From NCBI GenBank assembly GCA_029226935.1, contig JAQXYZ010000057.1:1-50897 (forward strand): DNA of 50,897 nucleotides. The letters are read 5' to 3'. This document shows positions 16,386 to 26,429 of this stretch, piece after piece (positions within the stretch are counted from its first letter, which is position 1; every line of letters starts with the position of its first letter). Source of the stretch: Bacillota bacterium (GTDB lineage: Bacteria; Bacillota; Clostridia; Lachnospirales; Lachnospiraceae). Position numbers and translations under genes: made by a program. The notes under the pieces were generated by a model, which did no database searches, was not told the DNA's origin, and worked only from the letters and a program-made list of their open reading frames with translations.

Positions 16386-16416
16386 GCCCGGAGCACTACA
16401 AATAAGTGCTCCAGGC
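16386..16416. terminator. Terminator hairpin overlapping the MocR stop codon
   Basis: GCCCGGAGCACT and AGTGCTCCAGGC pair with one mismatch around a seven-base loop. On the plus strand TTCTTTTAG follows, so it probably ends the gene at 15778; on the minus strand it overlaps the last codons of the MocR gene. Confidence 0.55.
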
Positions 16417-17880
16417 TTCTTTTAGTTTCTGCACTCCTTGGAACAGCTCCTGCTTTTCAAGTGCTCCATACCCAAGCAGCACTGTTCCTTCAAAAACCGT
16501 AGTTCCCTGCTGCCTCTGTTCCATACACGCGTCTGATATTCCGTACAGCCTGACACCCTTCTCGGCAGCTGCCTTAAGGAGCTCCTCCTCTGGTATATGC
16601 TTGCGGCTGGTCAAAAGGATATGAAGCCCCGCATTTTCTCCTGATATTCTGAATCCTTTCTTAAAGGATTCCAGTTGATTCAGGAGAAAATCATGCCGCT
16701 CTCTGTATCCTTTCCTCATTTTATTTAAGTATCGCTCAAAATACCCATTCTTAATAAATTCATTCAATATCCGCTGGTCGATCCGTGATACGGTACACGC
16801 ATAAAAACCACAGTTTTTCCTATAAACCTCCAACAGCTTTAGCGGCAGCACCATATAGCCCACGCGGATAGCAGGCGCGATAGATTTCGAAAATGTCCCC
16901 ATATAAATGACTTTTCCCTCTCTATCAGATGCCTGAAGCGATGGAATCGGTTTTCCTTTATAACGGAATTCACTGTCATAGTCATCCTCAATCAGGTATC
17001 TGTCCTCATCCTCATCTGCCCACTTAAGCAGTTCAAGCCGTCTTCCTATGGGCATTACCACGCCTGTAGGATATTGATGGGAAGGCATGACATAAGCAAC
17101 TCTTGCTTTTGTGTTTCGCAGTTTCTCCACATCCATACCATTTTCATCTACAGGAATTGCCTCAATTTCGTATGCAAAAGATTGAAACACTCTGTAAGCG
17201 CGCTTATAGCTGGGATCTTCCATAGCAATCGGTACATGTCTGCCCAGAATTTTCTCAAGCAACATAAACAGATAGTCGGTTCCTGCCCCGATAATGACCT
17301 GCTCCGGCGCACAGTTTACCCCTCTTGAAGAATGCAGATATCTGCTGATGGTCTCCCGCAGTTCCCGATCTCCCTGTGCGTCTCCCAATGCAAACATCTC
17401 ACTGTTGGCATCTACCAGAATATTTTTGGTAATTTTCTTCCAGGTTGCATAAGGAAAGTCTTTAAGACTGATAGCATGTGGAGAAAAATCATATAATACT
17501 TCCGTTTTACCTTCTGCCTGCTCCTGCATTCCTTCCATAAGCGAAATCTTTTCACTTTTTACAGGCTCACAATTTCTTCCTGTTCCGCTCGTGGTGGAAG
17601 CTTCCACACCATTTGAAAGATGAAACAAATCCTCCACCTGACTTACAAAATACCCCCTACAGGGTCTTGCTTCTATATACCCTTCAGCGGTAAGCTGCCC
17701 ATAAGCAAAATCCACAGTACTTCTGGCCACCTGAAGATATTCTGCCAGAGAACGAGTTGAGGGAAGCTTCTCACCTTTTCGAAGCTTCCCTGTTCTAATT
17801 TCATCCCTGATATGTTCATAAATCTGCTGGTACAAGCATTTCCCGGCATTGTCTGTCAACTGTATTGTAAGATCATTCAT
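16396..17880 (-). CDS. MocR/GabR-type regulator: GntR DNA-binding domain fused to a PLP aminotransferase-like domain
   Basis: 494 aa. Residues 1-80 are a winged helix of the GntR class (CLYQQIYEHIRDEIRTGKLR, then GEKLPSTRSLAEYLQVARST). A linker of about 50 residues leads to a fold-type I aminotransferase domain (135-490). The PLP lysine is in YMGTFSKSIAP, near K332; also seen are IGAGTDYLF, PSHQYPTG and EDDYDSEF. Relatives use PLP as co-effector to control GABA, pyridoxal or amino-acid genes, but no such gene is nearby. It starts two bases after the DUF2225 stop with no close ribosome site, so translation is probably coupled. Confidence 0.87.
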   Translation of the reverse strand: MNDLTIQLTDNAGKCLYQQIYEHIRDEIRTGKLRKGEKLPSTRSLAEYLQVARSTVDFAYGQLTAEGYIEARPCRGYFVSQVEDLFHLSNGVEASTTSGTGRNCEPVKSEKISLMEGMQEQAEGKTEVLYDFSPHAISLKDFPYATWKKITKNILVDANSEMFALGDAQGDRELRETISRYLHSSRGVNCAPEQVIIGAGTDYLFMLLEKILGRHVPIAMEDPSYKRAYRVFQSFAYEIEAIPVDENGMDVEKLRNTKARVAYVMPSHQYPTGVVMPIGRRLELLKWADEDEDRYLIEDDYDSEFRYKGKPIPSLQASDREGKVIYMGTFSKSIAPAIRVGYMVLPLKLLEVYRKNCGFYACTVSRIDQRILNEFIKNGYFERYLNKMRKGYRERHDFLLNQLESFKKGFRISGENAGLHILLTSRKHIPEEELLKAAAEKGVRLYGISDACMEQRQQGTTVFEGTVLLGYGALEKQELFQGVQKLKEAWSTYL

Positions 17881-17882
17881 AA

Positions 17883-18740
17883 CTAATTGGTCTTTTTCTC
17901 CTTGATCTTTTCAAGCAACACTTCCTTTAAGTCCCGTGCCTTATCTTTCATTCTGTTGGTTGCCGCCGGAGAGGTCAGTATACTGGAAATCATTTTTGAT
18001 GCCACATCATACTGCTCAAATTCCATGGAAAGTGCTGAAATCAAATAATCCACAGTAGTCTCATCCATTCCGCACATAGGATAACCTTCTGCCTGTCTTG
18101 CGGCAACAAATCCTTCCAGTGCATTTTGCAGAAATTCATTTTCCTGCGCTTTGATTTCTTCTATTTCCTTTGCAGAGGTTTCACCTGCTTTTTCGCAGTT
18201 CTCTCTCATGCTGCGAATAAGCCACCCGGCTTTCAGACAAATATATGCCTTTTCACTTGCCTTGGCATGCTTTACAATGGCATTCGCAAGACATAACTTA
18301 TATCTTCCAACCGCCTCTTCATAAGTATAGGTATCCTTCTTTTCATTAGCAGGTTTAAATGCTCTGGAGATATTCTCCTTGATTGCCTTGGACTGAGAAG
18401 AAGTCAATCCTCCAAAATATCTGGTAAGTGTAGAGTATCCACAATGCGGACAAGAAATTACATCATACTTCAAAGGCTCAATATTTTCATATACAGGCCG
18501 CAAATCCAAGTCCGTATGGGAAAGCTTGGCTTTTCCGACTTTCATGGTTCTTGCCTTAATCTGACCATAACACACCGGACATTCATAGGTCTTGTCAAAC
18601 AGATAATCTGCCTCCTGTATGACCGGTGTCTTCCCGGAATCCTTCGCCAGCACCGCTTCCTTTTTTTCTTCTTCATACAAATCCATACTTTCCAGATTTT
18701 TGAGCCCCAGTGCTCCCAATCCAGATAATAATCCGGCCAT
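17883..18740 (-). CDS. DUF2225 family protein (zinc-ribbon-like N-terminus, helical C-terminus)
   Basis: 285 aa, cytoplasmic. Two CxxC pairs, YECPVCYGQIK (about residue 54) and SCPHCGYSTL (about 96), should form a zinc ribbon; between them lies the conserved DLDLRPVYENIEPLKYDVI. The C-terminal part (130-285) is helical, like a TPR-type scaffold, with EEAVGRYKLCLANAIVKHAK and KAYICLKAGWLIR. DUF2225 genes are common in Firmicutes, but the function is unestablished. It lies 21 bases after glnS and two bases before the MocR gene, so the three are probably one transcript. Confidence 0.8.
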   Translation of the reverse strand: MAGLLSGLGALGLKNLESMDLYEEEKKEAVLAKDSGKTPVIQEADYLFDKTYECPVCYGQIKARTMKVGKAKLSHTDLDLRPVYENIEPLKYDVISCPHCGYSTLTRYFGGLTSSQSKAIKENISRAFKPANEKKDTYTYEEAVGRYKLCLANAIVKHAKASEKAYICLKAGWLIRSMRENCEKAGETSAKEIEEIKAQENEFLQNALEGFVAARQAEGYPMCGMDETTVDYLISALSMEFEQYDVASKMISSILTSPAATNRMKDKARDLKEVLLEKIKEKKTN

Positions 18741-18761
18741 TTTCCGTACCTGTCCTTTCTC

Positions 18762-20465
18762 TTATGCCTTTGGCAATACATAGGAGCTCTTCAGCGAGAC
18801 GATCCTGTTAAATACAAGCGCCCCCTCCTTTGAGTCCTTAGCATCCACACAGAAATATCCCTGACGTACAAACTGAAAGCTGTCATAAGCCTTTGCATCC
18901 TTCAAAGCAGGCTCTAAATAACATTCCTTCAAAACTGTCAGTGAATTAGGATTTAAATTCAGACTTCCGTCCTCATTGTAAACACCTTTTTCCTCATCAA
19001 TAATATTCTCATAAAGTCTTACTTCTGCTTTCACTGCTTCCTTTGCCGGAACCCAATGAATTGTACCCTTTACCTTGCGCCCCGTAAATCCGGTGCCACA
19101 CTTGGTCTCTGGATCATAAGTACAATGAACCTCAATCACCTTGCCGTTTTCATCCTTAACGCATCCAGTACAGGTTACAAAATAAGCATTCATCAGACGC
19201 ACTTCATTGCCGGGGAACAAACGAAAATATTTCTTCGGGGGTTCCTCCATGAAGTCCTCCCGGTCAATATAAAGCTCTCTTCCAAAGGGCACCTGTCTTG
19301 TTCCCATCTCCTCATTTTCAAGATTATTGGCAACTTCCAGCATTTCTGTCTGCTCTTCCGGATAATTGTCAATAATCAGCTTTACAGGATCAAGCACTGC
19401 CATCATACGAGGTCTCTTTAATTTCAAATCCTCCCTGATACAATACTCAAGCATTGCATAATCTGCAGAAGAATTGCTCTTGGACACTCCGCACAAATCC
19501 ACAAACAGCTTAATGGATTCAGGTGTAAATCCTCTCCTTCTTAGAGCGGCAATGGAAACCAGTCTGGGGTCATCCCAGCCGTCCACAATTCCTTCCTCTA
19601 CCAGCTTCTTGATATATCTTTTACCGGTGACCACATTGGTCAAATACATTTTTGCAAATTCAACCTGCTTAGGGGGATTGGGATATTCCAGTTCTCTCAC
19701 TACCCAGTCATACAAAGGTCTGTGATCCTCAAATTCCAAGGTACAAATAGAATGGGTAATTCCCTCAATGGCATCCTCAATGGGATGTGCAAAATCATAC
19801 ATGGGATAAATACACCACTTATCTCCTGTATTGTGATGAGTCATATGTGCCACACGGTAGATAATCGGATCACGCATATTAATATTGGGTGATGCCATAT
19901 CAATCTTCGCACGAAGAGTCTTTTCTCCGTCCTTAAACTCACCGTTTTTCATTTTCTCAAAAAGTACAAGATTTTCTTCCACACTTCTGTCCCGGTTAGG
20001 ATCATTCTTACCGGGTTCTGTAAGTGTACCTCTGTATTCTCTCATTTCTTCTGCAGTAAGGTCAGAGACATAAGCCTTTCCCTTTTTAATCAGCTTCACT
20101 GCTCCCTCATACATCTGGTCAAAGTAATTGGATGCAAAGAATAATCGGTCTTCCCAGTCGGCACCGAGCCATTTGATATCAGCCAGAATAGATTCCACAA
20201 ACTCCGTCTTTTCCTTGGTGGGATTGGTATCGTCAAAGCGCATATTAAACTTACCGCCATATTCCTGTGCAAGCCCATAATTAAGCAAAATACTCTTGGC
20301 ATGTCCAATATGCAGATACCCGTTAGGTTCAGGCGGAAACCTGGTATGAACAGTATCATACACCCCTTCTGCCAGATCCTTGTCTATGATCTGCTCGATA
20401 AAGTTTCTGGAAACAACTGTTTTTTCTTCTTCCGTATTATTGACCTTAATCTCATTTTCGCTCAT
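18762..20465 (-). CDS. glnS: Glutaminyl-tRNA synthetase
   Basis: 567 aa from the ATG at 20465 ([10 protein letters not shown]). A good GGAGG lies about 37 bases upstream, too far, so the start remains uncertain; an in-frame GTG at 20486 would add seven residues. The class I synthetase motifs are [17 protein letters not shown] (HIGH) and, where KMSKS is expected, [11 protein letters not shown], which lacks the usual serine. GlnRS-specific parts include [37 protein letters not shown] and the C-terminal beta-barrel domain ([20 protein letters not shown]). It charges tRNA-Gln directly. A GatCAB amidotransferase is also encoded here (32034-35231), presumably serving Asn-tRNA or another mischarged tRNA. 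Confidence 0.93.
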   Translation of the reverse strand: MSENEIKVNNTEEEKTVVSRNFIEQIIDKDLAEGVYDTVHTRFPPEPNGYLHIGHAKSILLNYGLAQEYGGKFNMRFDDTNPTKEKTEFVESILADIKWLGADWEDRLFFASNYFDQMYEGAVKLIKKGKAYVSDLTAEEMREYRGTLTEPGKNDPNRDRSVEENLVLFEKMKNGEFKDGEKTLRAKIDMASPNINMRDPIIYRVAHMTHHNTGDKWCIYPMYDFAHPIEDAIEGITHSICTLEFEDHRPLYDWVVRELEYPNPPKQVEFAKMYLTNVVTGKRYIKKLVEEGIVDGWDDPRLVSIAALRRRGFTPESIKLFVDLCGVSKSNSSADYAMLEYCIREDLKLKRPRMMAVLDPVKLIIDNYPEEQTEMLEVANNLENEEMGTRQVPFGRELYIDREDFMEEPPKKYFRLFPGNEVRLMNAYFVTCTGCVKDENGKVIEVHCTYDPETKCGTGFTGRKVKGTIHWVPAKEAVKAEVRLYENIIDEEKGVYNEDGSLNLNPNSLTVLKECYLEPALKDAKAYDSFQFVRQGYFCVDAKDSKEGALVFNRIVSLKSSYVLPKA

Positions 20466-20539
20466 TGCTCTCATTACCCATATCACTGTTCAATGGGCTT
20501 TACCTCCTACAGCCAGTTTCATTCGTCATATTCTTAGTA

Positions 20540-20568
20540 ATCATAGCACACCGGACTGGATTTATAAA
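20540..20568 (-). promoter_or_regulatory. Candidate SigA promoter of glnS
   Basis: TTTATA, 17 bases, TATGAT (minus strand, -10 at 20540-20545) with an extended -10 TG. The -35 overlaps the end of the upstream GGDEF/EAL gene. Confidence 0.45.
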
Positions 20569-23246
20569 GCAGAAATATCAGGTGTGTATTTTTTTTCGAA
20601 GGCATCCTGCGGCATAGGGCGGTCGAAGTAATATCCCTGCACCATGCAGGTACAGATTTCTGCCAGGATCTGATACTGTTTTTTGGTCTCTACACCCTCT
20701 ACACACAAATTTACACCAATGGCAGTTGCAAGTTCGCCCACCATTTTGATAAAGGACTTGGCATAAGCATCTCTCTCTAAATCCTTGATGAAACTCTGAT
20801 CTACCTTAATTACATCAAAGGGAATTTCTCTGATGTGATTAAGGGAAGAATAACCTGTTCCAAAATCGTCCAGTGCAATTCTTACTCCTAATTTTTTGAT
20901 GCTTGCAAGAATCTCCTTCATGCGCTCCATATCGTTAATTGCCAGACTTTCCGTAACCTCCAGTGTAAGATTGCATGGCGCAATGCCTGTTTCCTTTACG
21001 GTCTTTTCGATGGTTTCCACAATATCAGCCTGTAACAGCTGCACTACGGACAGATTCACGTTTACCTTGTAATTGGGATATCCGTTATCATTCCAGTTCT
21101 TACAGGTTTTGCAGGCTTCCCTGAGCACATGATTTCCAATCGGATTAATCAGCCCCAGATATTCTGCAAGCGGAATAAACTCTGACGGAGGGATAAATCC
21201 CAATTCTGCGCTATTCCAACGAACCAGTGCTTCTGCGCCGGTACATGGAAGCCCTTTCTTCTGAATATCAATAATCGGCTGATAGTATACCTCAAACTCA
21301 TGATAGCCCTTCGCAGAGGCATCCCTCATGTTCTTTTCCATATCAAGGCGCTTTCCCGATTTGATACCAAAGCTGTCCGCATATCTGGCGATCCTGTTCT
21401 TTCCTGCCTTTTTCGCCTCATACATTGCAATATCTGCTTTTTTGATCAGATCATGGATTGCACTGCCCGCTGACGGAAACTCTACGATCCCCATGCTCAT
21501 GGTACAGTAATAATCCGCATCCTTAAGAAACCAGGGTTTCATAAAAATCTCCCTGATGGACGAGATAATCTGTTCCGTCTGGTCATATTTGTCGGGAGGG
21601 ATGATAATTACAAACTCATCTCCGCCCATACGGTAACAGGTATTTTCAATCCCTTCAATTCTTTGAAGGCTGTGTGAAATTGCTTTAAGCAGCACATCCC
21701 CATATTGATGTCCCAAGCCATCGTTGATATGCTTAAAATCATCCAGATCCAGATAAAGCAGCACTCCGTTTCCCATGGAAACATTTGCTTCATCTACATA
21801 TCTCGCAAGATCCCTTTCGCAGGACATGCGGTTATACAAGCCTGTAAGGAAATCAGTATTTGCCTGCTGTTCAATCTTTCTCTGGTAAATCTTCTTTTCG
21901 GTAACGTCATACAATGCGCACAGAAGAACCTGCCTTCCGTTGACCCATTTAATCTGCGTATAATACAGATCGTACCATTGTTCTCTTTTGGGAAGGTAAA
22001 TTTCGCTGATACCACTTTCTCTCTGTATCGCTTCATCCAAAAGCGCATTTAAGGTTCCGTCTGTCAGTTCACATTCAAAAATGTGGCGCAGGCTCTGGTT
22101 GGAAAAAAGTACCCTTCCCGTTTCAATATCCCTGACATAAACGGCGCTGCCTACATTATCCAAAATTGTTTCCAAAGATGCATAAGAACCGGCAAGGGAA
22201 TTTTTCTGAATACGTCTGGTCAATATGCTCTGCAAAATCTTGACAGAGTCATTTAAGAACTTAATTTCTTCCAATCTCCATGCTCTGTCCCTGACCTTTT
22301 CTCCAAAAAGGGCATACATGGTAACAGCTCCGTTTATGATGATGGGCATCACAATTAAAGCCTTGAGCTTTAGTGCCTTTATCTGCTCCTTTTCCTCATC
22401 ATTCATCATGGAATTCTGTGATAATACAAGAGTTTTATCGACCCTAAAAAGAGAGCTGCACTGAACATCTATCACATCTAAAGGTGCGCGTTCAATATTC
22501 TTTTCATACCACTCAGCGATGACATCAAGATGGTTCCTGTCTTTTGCCTCCCTGTAGACTACCGCAATACTAAGTTTCAGAAATTCCCCCACTGTGCCAA
22601 GAAGCTTTTGCATAACCCCTTCAATTGCTTCTTCACTCTCTAAGAATTGTACAACTGCGGTAAGCGCTTCTGCCTGTCTTAAATTCTCTTCCATTTCCCT
22701 TTCAGAATACCGGCTGCGGCTGCTCTCTGCCTGTGCCTGAATAGTTGTAAGCTTATACCCAAGCAGCACATCCGTAATATCCCTGAGAGTATCCACCGCT
22801 TTGGCAAACTGCCCTTCGGTAACTACACTGGTTATTTCGTCAATAGGGGGATTTTCATAATTTTCCACATCCTCCGCGTCAGAAAGTACACCACAAACAA
22901 GCCAATTGATAACTGGCTTACCGTCTATCTTTGACGAGATTACTGCCAGACGGAAATTAGGATAAGCCGTTTCCTCTATCGCCTGATCCTCAAGTGTGCT
23001 TTCTGCCACACGATGCAGCATATTCAAAAATTGCTCGTTATCGATATATCTTTTTATTCTTTCAACTTCATTTTGATTTCCGCCAAATTCAGTAAGCGGA
23101 GTGCCCTGACCGTCTACACAGCATGCGAACACATTCGCAGTGTCACAAAAGTGCTGCTGCCACTTTAACAGTTCCTTCCCTTCAATCAGGCTCTGTATCA
23201 GCGGCGCTGCATCCTTCTTATAAACAGCGTTGTCTAATATACCCAC
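20562..23246 (-). CDS. Multidomain cyclic-di-GMP protein: PocR-like sensor, GAF, PAS, GGDEF, EAL
   Basis: 894 aa, with no membrane segment and no signal peptide, so cytosolic. Residues 10-160 look like a PocR-type ligand domain (LLKWQQHFCDTANVFACCVD, VINWLVCGVL). A short coiled coil (165-200) leads to a GAF domain (about 200-345) and a PAS domain (about 352-450, ILDNVGSAVYVRDIETGRVL). The GGDEF domain (460-620) has an intact RMGGDEFV (GGDEF 541-545) but no RxxD inhibitory site five residues upstream. The EAL domain (640-885) keeps EALVRWN, NVNLSVVQL, EVTES, DDFGTGYSSL, KVDQSFI and EGVET. Both cyclase and phosphodiesterase could thus be active, with balance set by the sensors. It has no partner gene; glnS follows 97 bases downstream. 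Confidence 0.88.
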   Translation of the reverse strand: MGILDNAVYKKDAAPLIQSLIEGKELLKWQQHFCDTANVFACCVDGQGTPLTEFGGNQNEVERIKRYIDNEQFLNMLHRVAESTLEDQAIEETAYPNFRLAVISSKIDGKPVINWLVCGVLSDAEDVENYENPPIDEITSVVTEGQFAKAVDTLRDITDVLLGYKLTTIQAQAESSRSRYSEREMEENLRQAEALTAVVQFLESEEAIEGVMQKLLGTVGEFLKLSIAVVYREAKDRNHLDVIAEWYEKNIERAPLDVIDVQCSSLFRVDKTLVLSQNSMMNDEEKEQIKALKLKALIVMPIIINGAVTMYALFGEKVRDRAWRLEEIKFLNDSVKILQSILTRRIQKNSLAGSYASLETILDNVGSAVYVRDIETGRVLFSNQSLRHIFECELTDGTLNALLDEAIQRESGISEIYLPKREQWYDLYYTQIKWVNGRQVLLCALYDVTEKKIYQRKIEQQANTDFLTGLYNRMSCERDLARYVDEANVSMGNGVLLYLDLDDFKHINDGLGHQYGDVLLKAISHSLQRIEGIENTCYRMGGDEFVIIIPPDKYDQTEQIISSIREIFMKPWFLKDADYYCTMSMGIVEFPSAGSAIHDLIKKADIAMYEAKKAGKNRIARYADSFGIKSGKRLDMEKNMRDASAKGYHEFEVYYQPIIDIQKKGLPCTGAEALVRWNSAELGFIPPSEFIPLAEYLGLINPIGNHVLREACKTCKNWNDNGYPNYKVNVNLSVVQLLQADIVETIEKTVKETGIAPCNLTLEVTESLAINDMERMKEILASIKKLGVRIALDDFGTGYSSLNHIREIPFDVIKVDQSFIKDLERDAYAKSFIKMVGELATAIGVNLCVEGVETKKQYQILAEICTCMVQGYYFDRPMPQDAFEKKYTPDISAL

Positions 23247-23344
23247 GTAAGTTATGCTCCTTCCATCCTCATATTATTTTATACTCCGTTAATCCCCCTG
23301 TATACCAATCATCATGTTCTAAGATGTCCTATTGGACACAGAAA

Positions 23345-23372
23345 GCCTCAGACCCCCTCCGGTGCCTCAGAC
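23345..23372. repeat. Short direct repeat downstream of guaB
   Basis: GCCTCAGAC occurs at 23345-23353 and 23364-23372, nineteen bases apart, just past the guaB stop. A further small hairpin, TGTCC-TATT-GGACA, lies at about 23324-23337. Function unknown; the region may include a terminator. Confidence 0.35.
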
Positions 23373-23390
23373 TCTCTGCTCATACACACC

Positions 23391-24863
<1,473 letters not shown>

Positions 24864-24890
24864 CTATAATTAATTATTACATTACTGCCA

Positions 24891-25385
24891 CTAATCAATG
24901 AACACCTTTCTGGGTGCTACCATCTGCATTGCCTTAATCATCGCTTCATTTGGTTCAAAGATGACCTTTTTCTGTCCATCATAAAAGAATACATATCTGC
25001 GGTCAGGCTGCTTTTCTTCACCTGAGCTATAATCAAATACTTTATCTTTTCTGTTTTTGAAATTGTCCAGATGCCATGATTTGACCGGTGCCACAATTTC
25101 CATCTGATCTAAATGGAACACTGCCACCCGTTTTCTCTTGCTCTTTGCCATGACCTTGTCAATTACAAGCTCTTTATCTACATAAAGATACTCATATTCA
25201 AGTTCGGAATTCATATAGACAAAATAGAAAATCACGCCAAATGCGACTCCAATGAGAAGCGCCGGGATTAGAATAAAACCGATAACTACAAAAATGACCG
25301 TCAGCATAATAAGAAGAATCTTCAGAAGCGTCATATATGCCGGAGTTTTTTTCTTAATAAGGCATTCTACATAGGTTTCGTTCAT
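24891..25385 (-). CDS. DUF6106-like membrane protein
   Basis: 164 aa with two adjacent membrane segments (about 18-65: TLLKILLIMLTVIFVVIGFI and LLIGVAFGVIFYFVYM) and a cytoplasmic C-terminal domain containing ELEYEYLYVDKELVIDKVMA, RVAVFHLDQMEIVAP and FFYDGQKKVIFEPNEAMI. The C-terminal part resembles a PH-like membrane-bound fold. This is a conserved unknown of Lachnospiraceae as far as I recognise it. It is preceded by its own promoter and followed by guaB. No catalytic motif is seen. Confidence 0.65.
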   Translation of the reverse strand: MNETYVECLIKKKTPAYMTLLKILLIMLTVIFVVIGFILIPALLIGVAFGVIFYFVYMNSELEYEYLYVDKELVIDKVMAKSKRKRVAVFHLDQMEIVAPVKSWHLDNFKNRKDKVFDYSSGEEKQPDRRYVFFYDGQKKVIFEPNEAMIKAMQMVAPRKVFID

Positions 25386-25448
25386 AGTTTCCTCCAGTTA
25401 TTAATTTGTGATGCCCAAAAAAGGGTAAAAGAATATTTATATTATGAT

Positions 25449-25477
25449 AGTATATTTTTCAGAAAGTTTCAAGACAA
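25449..25477 (-). promoter_or_regulatory. SigA promoter of the DUF6106 gene (possibly also guaB)
   Basis: TTGTCT (25472-25477), 17 bases, TATACT (25449-25454). Confidence 0.5.
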
Positions 25478-25500
25478 TATAGACTTGATTTTTCCCTTCA

Positions 25501-25529
25501 TTGACACTCTTTTATAAAGTTGGTATGAT
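25501..25529 (+). promoter_or_regulatory. Strong SigA promoter of the gene at 25577
   Basis: Consensus TTGACA (25501-25506), 17 bases, TATGAT (25524-25529), with an extended -10 TG. It diverges from the promoter at 25449-25477. Confidence 0.75.
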
Positions 25530-25576
25530 TCTTATTAATTAGGCAGTCAGATACACAGGAAGGGAGATCAGTTATT

Positions 25577-26377
25577 ATGAACAGGGATATCAGAAAAAAT
25601 CATGAATATCAGGGTGTCCGTGATGAGATCAGACAGCAGCACCAAAAAACAAAGGACATGTCCCTCAAAGAAAAAATTTCCTACTTTTTGTATTACTACA
25701 AATTTCATACCCTCATTGTAATCGTCGCGATTGCAGTGATTGTAACTCTGGTTCATGATATTGTCACCTCAAAGGACTACTGTTTCAATGCAATCATGCT
25801 GAATGTCGGTTCTGATCCAATTTCCGGCACTGAATTGTCTTCTGATTTTTCCGGTTATGCCAATTTGGATACCAAAACCTATGAGTGCTATATTGACACT
25901 GCAACCACATTTAGCCTGCAATCCTCCAGTCAATACGATATGGTAACCTCCCAGAAGATCTTTGCCATGGAGGAAGCCGGAGATCTTGACTGCTTCGTTA
26001 TGGATTCCGAAGTTTTTTATCATTATGCAGTCAACGAACTTTTTATGGATCTGAGCTCATGCTTTACAGATGAAGAACTGGAGAAATACGCTGATTACCT
26101 CTACTATATCGACTATATTGATGCGGAGGAAGTTGAAGAGGTTAATACCGAGGCTGAAACACACCGTCATCCCGAAGAGATGGAGAACCCTGTTCTGGTA
26201 GGTATTTTTATTTCTGATTCTGCTTTTATTGAAAAAACCGGAGCTTACCCGGATGCCATTCCTGTATTCGGCATTGTGAATAGCAGCCACAGAACTGATA
26301 CATGCAAAAAATATTTGGAATTTCTCTTTGATGAATCTGTTGATTTTTCTCATCTAATCGGACAGGGCATCTATTAA
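25577..26377 (+). CDS. Membrane-anchored protein with an extracellular domain, function unknown
   Basis: 266 aa; AGGGAG lies ahead of the start. A charged cytoplasmic N-terminus (about 1-45) is followed by one membrane helix (46-68, FHTLIVIVAIAVIVTLVHDI) and an extracellular domain of about 195 residues. That domain has sparse resemblance to solute-binding proteins: DYCFNAIMLNVGSDPISG, DLDCFVMDSEVFYHYAVN, IPVFGIVNSSHRTDTCKKYL. An acidic tract near 185-205 includes DAEEVEEVNTEAE. I do not recognise a named family; similar proteins occur in Lachnospiraceae genomes. It is transcribed alone from a near-consensus promoter and ends in a strong terminator. Confidence 0.65.
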   Translation: MNRDIRKNHEYQGVRDEIRQQHQKTKDMSLKEKISYFLYYYKFHTLIVIVAIAVIVTLVHDIVTSKDYCFNAIMLNVGSDPISGTELSSDFSGYANLDTKTYECYIDTATTFSLQSSSQYDMVTSQKIFAMEEAGDLDCFVMDSEVFYHYAVNELFMDLSSCFTDEELEKYADYLYYIDYIDAEEVEEVNTEAETHRHPEEMENPVLVGIFISDSAFIEKTGAYPDAIPVFGIVNSSHRTDTCKKYLEFLFDESVDFSHLIGQGIY

Positions 26378-26381
26378 TTGC

Positions 26382-26417
26382 AAAACCCGCCTCTACCTTT
26401 TGACAGAAGCGGGTTTT
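26382..26417. terminator. Bidirectional intrinsic terminator
   Basis: AAAACCCGC and GCGGGTTTT form a nine-base perfect stem, followed on the plus strand by CTTTTTG. It serves the gene at 25577 and the convergent lysC. Confidence 0.8.
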
Positions 26418-26429
26418 CTTTTTGATCAA

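Noticed and set aside
20466-20520. Tiny frame (13 codons) after a good GGAGG before glnS, as a leader peptide
   Set aside because: It needs a TTG start, has no tandem Gln codons and no terminator/antiterminator pair. The distant ribosome site is noted under glnS instead.
23345-23372. CRISPR-like repeat
   Set aside because: Only two 9-base copies in a short gap; no array.
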